In this document: positions 26,301 to 38,300 of the stretch, piece after piece | How the letters are laid out: each line of letters begins with the position of its first letter | Position numbering within the stretch: position 1 is the first letter of the stretch | Assembly: GCF_026151205.1 (NCBI RefSeq) | Contig: NC_087072.1 | Coordinates: forward strand, 13,864,169-13,928,168 | Direction of reading: 5' to 3' | DNA from: Bolinopsis microptera | Taxonomy: Eukaryota; Ctenophora; Tentaculata; Lobata; Bolinopsidae | Length of the DNA: 64,000 bases | Position numbers and translations under genes: made by a program | Notes under the pieces: generated by a model | Database searches by the model: none | What the model was told of the DNA's origin: nothing | What the model saw: only the letters and a program-made list of their open reading frames with translations

Positions 26301-29300
26301 ATGAGAAACTCTTCAAGCACTGCAGGTACAGGGAAAAGAAGAAGGACTGATATCAGCAAGGGATGCAAAAGAAGTGTTTGGTGTTTCTGACAACACCACA
26401 GCAGACCAAACTGGACCCACAAACCGCCCCAGTACCCTCCCACACTACCCTGGCCAGCCTTATTTCTACCCTGCTTTTAAAATTCATAAGATGAAGAAAG
26501 AAGAACTCATACCAGGGGCCAAACCACGAGCAAGACTCATTACCGCCCTCCACGAAGGAGCCAGCAGACGACCGGATGTCTTCCTAGCTGATAAATACCT
26601 ACGTCAACTAGAAAGGGATTTTTGCGAAGACCTTCTTATTGATAATAGAGACGCCTTAGTCTGGCTCGACAACATCAACAATACCCTGGACACAGAACTT
26701 AAAAGCATTATTAAAGCATTCACATTTGATTGCAAAGCTTTATATGATTCATTGAGTCCCCACCTTACACTCCGAGCTTTGAAGGTGGCCATGGAAGAAA
26801 AGAGACCAGAATGGTCCGCCAAATTCAAGGAGTGGTTGATAAGAAGTGTTGAACTCAGTTTTGAGTCGTCTATAGGCAAATTTAACGGAGAGTGGTACAG
26901 GCAGAAACGAGGAGTACCGACAGGAGGCAGTATCTGTGTTCAACTTGCAAACATAGCAGTATACCATGTCACGCGTGAGCAAGTTTATTCAGACACGGAA
27001 CTAATGGAACCTGTAAGATCGGTCAAGAGATAAATAGACGACGGCTGTGGAGTATTCCATGGTACGAAAAGACAGTTTTCAAAATTCATCACAACTGTCA
27101 ATTCAAGGCTAGCAGAACTTGGCCTCCACATTGATGAGAACATCATAGAAGATAACAATTTTTATGTGTCATTCTTAGACATCAAATTTTGTTTCGACAC
27201 CGCAGGTGATCTTCAGACAGACCTCTATGTTAAAGAGACTGATGCTCGCTCCTACCTGTACTTCGGTTCCCAGCACCCGAACCATACATTCAGCAGCATA
27301 GTCTATAGTGCATGTCTGAGACTCCGCCGAATCATCAATGATAACGACAGACTTCGATAACAAATTGATGAATTGAAAAACTTTTTCTTTCAATCGACCT
27401 ACCCTAAAACTATGGTAGATAATATCAGTGAAAAAGTCAAAGGTTTTGAAAGATGTCTCAAACCACTGGACAACTCAAACAGCAATGTCCTGGTCCCAAA
27501 GTCTCTCTAACCAGCAGTTCGCGTTATTTCAACATTTGGCAGCCACCAAGAGTTGGTAGAATCAGTACAAAGATTGTAACTAGAACTCAGCAGAACCAGG
27601 AGTTTCTCAGGATTATCTGGTTCTCATACAAGTGAAAACACCCCAGGCTCCCCTATATCATCTAGAGCCGGTACATCACGCCCTATCCTCAAATTCGTCA
27701 GACGTACTGGAACATCATTTAGAAGGAAGTTGGTCAAAGCAAAACAGTTTGCGGATGACCTAACCCAACCTCACACAAGACCATGTGGGGGCAGATACTG
27801 CGGTACCTGTAAAGCTGTAACATCATATTTCCACATCCATCAATAACAGTCAATGGACAGCGATCCAAAACAGTGTCTGGTACATGTGTCAGCTACACTG
27901 TTGTATACCTCTTTAGTTGCCAACTTTGTAATATGTGTTATGTATAGTAGGAAGAACGGTGCTGCCCCTCAGGGCACGAGTAAACGAACATCGCGCCCAT
28001 TAGGCCATTACTACAAACTCATTTCTGACAAAACATTTGTCCCTGAAGAAAATGACGACGGATTCAGCTATTCAGATATTAACCGAGTTTCTGATTCAGG
28101 ATGTTACTGAAGATAGTAATGAAAATTTTTTAACACCTCAGAACTCAATGAAACAAGAAATTTTTCAATGAAACAAGAAATTTAATTTTAGCACATTTTA
28201 CAGAATAAAAAGATTTAAAACAATTCATAAAATATAATGCCCATTTGGTGTATGACTTTTTGTCCTTAACTGCTAGTTTGGTTTTGGAAGGACAGGTAAC
28301 TAACGGGGCAAGGAATGCGCGTGCCTGAAAGCTTTTGCACACACCGAAACGCTAGTTCAGTTAGGTTTTTAGAGACAAGGCTCATATTAGGACTAGAAGA
28401 ATTTTGTTAGTAGACATTAAGGGTTCTGTTTATAGTTGTTACTATAGGTTGCAGTCTTGTTGTGACAAAAAGTCTACACTAAAACATGCTTTAGTTTATA
28501 TTGTGTAGTTCAAGGATATAAAATGCAGCTTCAAGGTAGATATTAGAGAGCTGGCGAAAGATTATGGCCTTTGTATCAATGGTTATAATAAGCTATAAAT
28601 ATCTTAAACTATACAGTGATAATTCAAAATTTCTTTATACTTCATTCTCAGATTAGATTTAGAAAATTCAAAAAATATACATTTATTTTATTAATACTTT
28701 CTCACACATTCTTTACTCACAGGACAAGACTTGGAAAACAATATCCTATGGGAATTTAATTGAGATGCGTGTGTGACCAGCCAGTTATAATGTTTGGAAA
28801 ATAAAATTTGTGCAGTCAAAATATTTTACGGTCCAATCAAGCAGGGCGTGGTTTATTGTGTATTACTACAGCTCAACCTGCTCAGTCTGACTAATTGGGA
28901 ATTTAAAATCTTGGTATTTTACATAGCTTTCAGTTTACCCCTCCATCGTGCTTTCGTGAGTAAATGTTTACCTCTCTATATCCATTAAAGCATTAAGTAC
29001 TTTCAACTACAGAGGTCGAGAACATCGCAAGCAAAGGAATGGCAAACCAGACTGATACCATGAATAACTATAATGCTGAATTAGCTATTGATGGCGATAA
29101 TAATGGCATCATGACAGAGTAAGAAACTTACTTAAAATAATTTGAATACATTAGTTTCTGGGAGGAAAGGAGTAAACAAAATTTATACCATTCTAAAAAT
29201 TTTCAGCAAAAAACGTTTCTATTCCTGTGTAGAAAACTTAAATATTGGTTAATTACTTATTATTTTCAGCAATTCTTTAACCCACACTCTAGCATTGGGT

Positions 29301-32300
29301 AGTAACGCCTGGTGGTCGCTGACATACCCTCGCTCAATGTATATCAAGGAAATCCAAATCTTTGGACGAACAGATTGTTGCGAGGACCGAATTGATGGTG
29401 CCTCTGTCTTAATTGATGGCACGGAAGTAGGAACATTAAACAGCAATGATGGACCCCCTATGGTTGTGCCGGTTAATAAAGCTGGCTCCGAGATAATGAT
29501 CAGAAATAGAGAAGGTGGAGACGCGCAATCTCTTGCCGAAGTTCTGGTTTGTTCATTCAAATATCATTATTATCATATCCTCCAGATGATTGCTTTCCGA
29601 TTTTTAATAACATGTTTCCGTTACCATTTCTCCATATTACTGATTACGCACTATGGATCAATCAACACTATTGTAACCACGCACCGGTCACATAAATTAT
29701 ACTACGGCAGTAACCTGTAACATCATAACATGTTGCATTGGCACGATCGTATCTCAACTAAGTAAAAATATTTCGAAATGCTGTTGACGAAGTGAAAGTC
29801 TCCACTCAGTGTTGTAAATACAAAATTCTTTGTCGACGTTTCGGCAACATGCCTTTGTCATAGACAGGACGTAATAATAACTTACATAGCTGCAAAATTA
29901 CAATGTTAAAATAATCTATCAATACTACGAAATATTACAACAACAAGTAACATCGTAAAACCCATACAATCAACAAGAAACAACGCGAATCAACCACGTA
30001 CTCATCACATAAAATCCACATAACCCAAATACAACCAGCAAAATCACGAAGCAATGATCACAAACTTCAAAAGAAACATGTATAACGGCTAAAAGAATCC
30101 ACACCGCACCAAGCCGTGAACAACACAATGAAATGTGAATTATTACTTCATACCTCACTATATTATTCCCAGCCCGGCACACCGCAGCTCCTTATACCTT
30201 ATGATCTACCGTCTACTTCGAAATAATTTTACTTTTAAACAATAAAATGAATATTAAATATAGTGACTTAGTGATTACCTAATTTCGTCTTCTATAGCCA
30301 ATAACCTGTTTTCAAGATATATGTAATAGCAAATAATGCCCTTGGGCACGATGTTTTACTTGAGTCTAAAAATTATACACAATACTTTGCATCTAAACAA
30401 CATCAAATATATCTAATCGAGTATTAATCTCCCAGGTGATGGGGGCTGAAACAGGAAAAAGTAAGTAACATATTATATTTCGATACTTCAGTATGAAGAA
30501 AAAGCATACCTTATCGGACGTTAATTGGACGGACATTACTTAAATGGACATAATTATGAACGGACATTAATATAAACACTAGAAGTAGAAGGCAATATCA
30601 AAACCATCAAAAATCCGAAATTTTTTTCGTCTTTTTTAAACGTTCTTGAACCCTTAAATCTAAGAAAACTTAAGTTAATATTATTTAAAATATTTCAGAT
30701 TGGCTGCAGTGTATGGACACAGATACAGACTACCCCGGACATGACTTAACAAGCGGAACCTCTACTGGAATAGACGATTGTTACAAGAAGTGCAAAGATC
30801 AGGCTGGTTGCCAAGCTTTCGTGATGGTCTATGACGACAGTGCTTTTTCGGGAACTCTAAATTATTGCTGGTTGAAGAGTCAGAAATATGGTACAGGAGC
30901 ACAAACCGTTACGGGTCTCAAAGCAGGCAACATGGATTGTTTTAAAGGTTCGTGCCCTTTTCCTTGAAACATGAAACTGAATACCAGTACCGATTACTGA
31001 ATTAGAAAATTGTAAAACAACTTCTGTGTAACTTTGGATCATGCTCACAGCTACAAAACTGACTTATCCTCACTCTACAAGTAGAGCACCTAAAAGTTGG
31101 CTAAATTGAGCCTAATTTGGACCAAATATGGGTGTGGCTGCACTGTTTGGCGGATTGGGTCCGGGACTCCCTCAAAAGTTACTTCAGTATGAAGAAAAAA
31201 CATAACCACTAAAAATTAAATTGACCTTTCCCAAAGTTTAAAGACAATTAGCGCAAAATAAAATCCGTTATTTTTGGTATATAATTATAACCAGTTTTAC
31301 AACTTAGAAATTGATGGAGGATTGAGTGCGTTTGGAGTATTGTCAGTGTGCTCAACTTATTGTGGAGAAGGACAACAGACCAGGGAAAGAAGCTGTGATA
31401 ACCCAGCCCCAGCTAATGGTGGTGCTAATTGTGAGGGAAGTTTGACAGAAGCGCAAAATTGCAACTCCGGTCCTTGTCCAGGTTCGCTAAGTAGCCTATT
31501 ATATATATATAAATAATGTAATACGTTGGATAAGCAGTTAAGCATCATAATTTGGATAATATCTTCGTAGTTCTTTTACATAATAAGTCCTATAAAAAAT
31601 ACATGTGTTAGTGAGTCGGTTAAACACTTACAAGTAGAGCACCTAAAAGTTGGGTTTTGGGCATGTTCAGGTTATTTGGCTAAATTGGACATAATTTGGA
31701 CCAAATATGGGCGTGGCTGTACCGTTTGGCGGTTCGGGTCCAGGACTCCCTCAAAAGTTCGACAACAGGCCCTAGTTTGTTCGTGCTTTCGTGAGTAAAT
31801 GTTTACCTCTCTATATCCATTAAAGCATTAAATACTTTCAACTACAGAGGTCAAGAACATCGCAAGCAAAGGAATGGCAAAACAGACTGATACCATGAAT
31901 AACTATAATGCTGAATTAGCTATTGATGGCGATAATAATGGCATCATGACAGAGTAAGAAACTTACTTAAAATAATTTGAATACATTAGTTTCTGGGAGG
32001 AAAGGAGTAATCAAAATTTATAACATTCTAAAATGTTTCAGCAAAAAACGTTTCTATTCCTGTGTAGAAAACTTAAATATTGGTTAATTGGTACTTATTA
32101 TTTTCAGCAATTCTTTAACCCACACTCTAGCATTGGGTAGTAACGCCTGGTGGTCGCTGACATACCCTCGCTCAATGTATATCAAGGAAATCCAAATCTT
32201 TGGACGAACAGATTGTTGCGAGGACCGAATTGATGGTGCCTCTGTCTTAATTGATGGCACGGAAGTAGGAACATTAAACAGCAATGATGGACCCCCTATG

Positions 32301-35300
32301 GTTGTGCCGGTTAATAAAGCTGGCTCCGAGATAATGATCAGAAATAGAGAAGGTGGAGAAGTGCAATCTCTTGCCGAAGTTCTGGTTTGTTCATTCAAAT
32401 ATTATTATTATCATATCCTCCGGATGATTGTTTTCCGATTTTTAATAACATGTTTCCGTTACCATTTCTCCATATTACTGATTACGTACTATGGATCAAT
32501 CAACACTATTGTAACCACGCACCGGTCACATAAATTATACTACGGCAGTAACCTGTAACATCATAACATGTTAACATTGGCACGATCGTATCTCAACTAA
32601 GTAAAAATATTTCGAAATGCTGTTGACGAAGTGAAAGTCTCCACTCAGTGTTGTAAACACAAAATTCTTTGTCGATGTTTCGGCAACATGCCTTTGTCAT
32701 ACACAGGACGTAATAATAACTTACATAGCTGCAAAATTACAATGTTAAAATAATCTATCAATACTACGAAATATTACAATAACAAGTAACATCGTAAAAC
32801 CTATACAATCAACAAGAAACAACGCGAATCAACCACGTACTCATCACATAAAATCCACATAACCCAAATACAACCAGCAAAATCACGAAGCAATGATCAC
32901 AAACTTCAAAAGAAACATGTATAACGGCTAAAAGAATCCACACCGCACCAAGCCGTGAACAACACAATGAAATGTGAATTATTACTTCATACCTCACTAT
33001 ATTATTCCCAGCCCGGCACGCCGCAGCTCCATATACCTTATGATCTACCGTGTACTTAGAAATAATTTTACTTTTAAACAATAAAATGAATATTAAATAT
33101 AGTGACTTAGTGATTACCTAATTTCGTCTTCTATATAGCCAATAACCTGTTTTCAAGATATATGTAATAGCAAATTTGACCAAAACCCATATTCATGGGT
33201 AGAGTGAACCGCTGCCAGTGTCTCTCTTTTCCAAACAAAAGGAAATGATATTAATTTGAGGAACCGTCCGCAAATGCAAATTGATACCGAGAATGAAATC
33301 GGTCGCTCGCTTTTCCCATTCACGGCTTACGAATTGTAATAAAGCTTATTAAATGGGAAAAGCGAGCGACCGATTTCATTCTCGGTATCAATTTGCATTT
33401 GCGGACGGTTCCTCAAATTATCTGGTCAAATATCATCTCTTTATGATTATAATGTCAGGATAATTTACACAGTCGAAACTTCATTAATAAGGAGATAATT
33501 TCAACGATTTCGAAATTCTGCCTTTGAAAACGTTTCCTTGTGTTTAGGTAGGTATATCTGTCGATAACTGACTGAATATGGCACTTTTTACTCATTCAAG
33601 TTGGCATTAAATTCATATATAATGCCATTTAAATATTGTGGGAAAGCAGAATATATTCGAAATCATACATACATATATATACTTCACGACAATCTGTTGT
33701 AAAACAGGGGTTCCAGAAAACCCACTTGCCGATACTGCTGAAACATGAAATTTTGTTTAGTGTCGATTTGGGCGAGGTCTAGACGCCCTGCAAAGTTTCA
33801 GATCTTGATTTTGGGTTTTTTACCTAATTTCGTATAACATGCTGGCGCGTATTTTGCGCAAATTTCTTAAAAACCTCCACATAACTATTTCTTATTCCTG
33901 TCATCTTTAACATTGAATTAGAATGTTTTGAACTTAAATATACCTGCTGAACTACTTTCGATGAGTCTTAATGCCTGGAAAACAATACAGGGGATATAAT
34001 AGTATAGGGGGTAAATAGTATTGTGAATATAAGGGCGACGGTAATGCTTGCCAGCATTGTGATAATGCCCTTGGGCACGATGTTTTACTTGAGTCTCAAT
34101 ATTATACACAATACTTTGCATCTAAACAACATCAAATATATCTAATCGAGTATTAATCTCCCAGGTGATGGGGGCTGAAACAAGAAATTGTAAGTAACAT
34201 ATTATATTTCGATACTTTATCGGACCTTATTTGGACGAACATTACTTGAACAGACATAATGATGAACGGTCATTAATACTAGAATTAGAAGGCAATATCA
34301 AAACCATCAAAAATCCGAATTTTTCCGTCTTTTTTAAACGTTCTTGAACCTTAAATCTAAGAAAACTTAAGTTAATATTATTTAAAATATTTCAGATTGG
34401 TTGCAGTGCATGGACAACGATACAGACTACCCCGGACAAGACTTATCAAGCGGAACCTCTACTGGAATAGACGATTGTTACAAGAAGTGCAAAGATCAGG
34501 CTGATTGCCAAGCTTTCGTGATGGTCTATGACGACAGTGTTTTTTCGGGAACTCTAAATTATTGCTGGTTGAAGAGTCAGAAATATGGTGCAGGAGCATC
34601 ACCTAAAAAGGGTCTAACAGCAGGCAACATGGATTGTCTTAATCTTATAGGTTCGTGCCCTTTTCCCTCGAAACCTGAAACTGAATACCGATTCTTTTTT
34701 TTAATTTAATACTTTTCAAATTTTACAGAGTACAGCAATAGATGAATATAAAATAGAGTTGTTCAAAATATCGCCCCCAACTGTAAAATATGATGGGCAC
34801 CCAAACACGGTAAACACATAGTAAACTATGTCCGCAGTAATTTGGACCCATTACATTGAATTAATCTAAATCCAAAAATGTATGAAAAACTATTTAATAA
34901 CAAACAAATCCATGGTGAATAATTGTCGATATAAAGTTAAAATTGGTATTTCAATACGTCAAATTCCAGATACATTAGATACAGGTCTGATATGGTCATT
35001 AATGTGTGATAAGGTGTGTGGGGGAAGTGTGATATGATGTTGAAAGTATAGGAAGGTAGATAAAAAATTAAAAAATAATAATAATATGGGGAGCAAAGAG
35101 ACTACTAGGCTAGAGTTAGACTGTTGTTTCACTATCCAATAAACATTTCCATAGATGCTTAGTGACCTCAGCTTGGAAAAGACTAGTAGACACAATCTGT
35201 CTTACCTGTAAAGGGAGTCCATTCTACAGTATATGGGTTTCATAAAAAAATTGATTTTGCCAGTGGGCTATTTGAGGTACTTATGGTGTGTGAATTCTGA

Positions 35301-38300
35301 CTTAACTTAGGTAAGATTGATGACACAATAGACAGACTGTCGAGGTGGCAACGTCTTAGTCGAGAAGTGCCCTGATATAAAGAGAGATAGTGAGGCAGCG
35401 ATACAGGAATTAAATTGTTCAGAACTTTGTGGAAAAAAATAAGATCATTCAAGTCAAACTTTTGAGATAAAGGGAGAATGTCGACAAGCTTGCACTTTTT
35501 GACATATTGCTCAGGTGGATAACTTCGGCTCTCTTCAGACAGAATCCTTTTAATAGCTCTTTTTTGGAGACTTTCTAATTTCTAATTTTATCACTAAGTG
35601 ATTTATTACAAGGGCGCGAGATTATGGAACAATTTTCGAATTGGCCACGAAAAAGGGAAAGGTAAAGGGCCCGGCGACGTTTCTGATCAATGACAATATG
35701 GCCATTTCTTCTAACCATACCAAGTTGTTGGCAGGCCTTAGTATAAATTCTGTCGCACTGACTATACCAACTTAGCTTAGGAGTAATATCAACTCCAAGA
35801 TCTTTTTCTAACTCTACATACAAAAGAGGAGAGCCATCAAGATTATATGCGAATGGAGGAGATAAGGATGGTTTCCCCGAAACAACAAGTACCTTACATT
35901 TTGCTGGATGGAACCGCATTTTGTTTCTAAGTGCCCAATCAGAAAGATCTAGTCAATATCCTTTTGCAAATTAGCATTATCAGAAGATTAATGTATTTTA
36001 CGCCAGATTTTTGTATCATCGGCATTCGGCATACAAAACAATATCAGTATCATCCGAAAGGCCAAGGGGAATATCATTGATAAACAATACAAAGAGTAAG
36101 GGACCAAGAATAGAGCCCTGGGGGACACCAGAATTAACTGAAAGGGTAGATGACATCTCATTACCAATAACCACTCTTAGTCTTTGGTAACGGCCTTGCA
36201 GGTAATTGGTAAGGAATTTGAGAAGTGTACCATCAATGTTATATAAGGTCTTTAGCTTATGAAGAAGGATATCATGATTTACAGAATCAAATGCCTTAGC
36301 AAAATCAAAATACACAACATGATTGATAATGTTTTCGTTAAGAGACAATGCCAGGCTATCACAAAAGTCAACCATATTGGTTGTGCATGACTTGTGCTCT
36401 AGAAAACCATGCTGCATGGGATCAAGAAGGGTACTTGTCAAAGAAAGCAGTTTACGTTTAACAATGCGCTCATAAACTTTCATGACTAAGCAAGTAAGGG
36501 ATATTGGTCTATAGTTTTGAACCTCACTTTTCTTACCTTTCTTAAATATTGGGACAACATTTGCAAGTTTCCATTTTTGTGGAATGTAGCCGCTGTTGTA
36601 GGATCCACGAAAAATGCATGTTAGAGGGTAAGCTAAACCTACGGAACAATTTTTTAGAATTTTACCGTGTATGCCATCTGGTCCCTGGGCTTTATTTGAA
36701 TTAATATTTGAAAGAAGCTTACGAACATCCCGATGATCGAAGTCAATATCAAAATCAACATCATTGACATAGGAGATGTCAGTGTCATAAAGTGAAGGAT
36801 CCGAAAACTGGTTATAGAAGAAAGAATTGAACAGTTCAGCTTGATCTTTGGGTTTGAACCGAAGCTGTCCAGAATAACTAACACAATTAGGAATACGGCA
36901 GGAGTTAGATTGATACTTAACATGTGACCAAAACTTCTTAGTTATAAGCGCTGGATCATCACTATTGAAAAGACTGTCTCTTATTTTGGCTGATGAGAAC
37001 CTCTTAAAATCTTTACAGCTAGTAACAAACTTTAACTCATCAGAAATAGAACCAGAAATTTTAAATTTAGCTCTGAGCCTATCTTTTTTACGGCATGAAG
37101 AAAAAAGTTCACTATCGAACCACGGGGGTTGGAACTCTGATTTAATAGTTACTTTAGGAATATGTATATCAACTAAATTCATAGTGCACTCTTTAACTAA
37201 CTTCCAAGACGAAACAGGATCCAGGCATTCTAGGACTTGCCAATTAATCGAGCATAATTCACGATTAATCATGTCCCAGTTTGCTCTCTTAAAATTATAG
37301 ATTTTACGTTTAGGAGTTTTCTTACGGGAAAAGGAGCTTTTAATTGAAAAAGTGACAGGAAAATGATCAGATTTGCACACTGAATGAGGATCACAGACAT
37401 TCAAGTTATCGATTGTGTTATCATAATTACTGAGAAGAATGTCTAATGTATTACCACTTTTATGGGTGGGTGATGTGATCAACTGGGAGAGAGAAAGATC
37501 ACTGAAAGAATCTATAAAGGATTGCTCGATAGATACGGTACTGGATGAAGATAGCCAGTCTGTATGGGGAAGATTAAAATCACCAATATTATAGATTTTA
37601 GGGGGATTCTTTTTGGAAACTAGCTTGCGAATATAACTAACTATGACATCATGATTAGGTAACCCAAGAGTTTCTACTCTATAACTAGTACAGATTACAA
37701 TACTCTCTTTGTTAGGAAAAGCAATTTTAACGGCAAGCATTTCGGCACCTAGGCTAACTGGTAGTCGGGTTGTAGTGGCGTCGAGATCAGACCGAACAGC
37801 CAAAAGAACACCACCTCCATTTTCCCTAAACTTTTTAGGGTTATTAGGATCTTGAGGATGAGTCTTTCTCGTGCGGTCATTGCGGAAGATTTCATATTGA
37901 GAAGAAGGAAAGATTTCGTTGCTAGAAATAGACTTTTTGAGCCAAGTCTCATTTAGGGCAATTATGTCAGGCTGCTCTATGTTAGCAAAGGATTGAAGTT
38001 CGGAAATCGTATTACCATCAAGAATGGGATGGGAGGAGCTTAGGTTACTGAAAGGAATAAGGCCTTGGACATTTTGGTAGAGTACAGATAGGGAGTTGGG
38101 ACCTAGATTAAGCATTGAAGGATTATCAAGAGTTATCAAAAGAAAGTTAAGAGAGAAAACCCAAAGAATGAATAAAGAGACTAGACGCCTGAGGCGGCTG
38201 GAATACTTGACTTTAATCATCTTACCAGGGAGAAGAACATTTCTTATGAACCATGAGGAGATAATTACAAAGAAAAGTTTGATGTGGGAGCAAGCAAGAA

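Noticed and set aside
34651-35240. TSP1 or lectin exons of a fifth cassette
   Set aside because: I looked for WSxCS, DCCEDR and the linker motif after the fifth PAN exon and found none. The phases let this exon join directly to the sushi exon.
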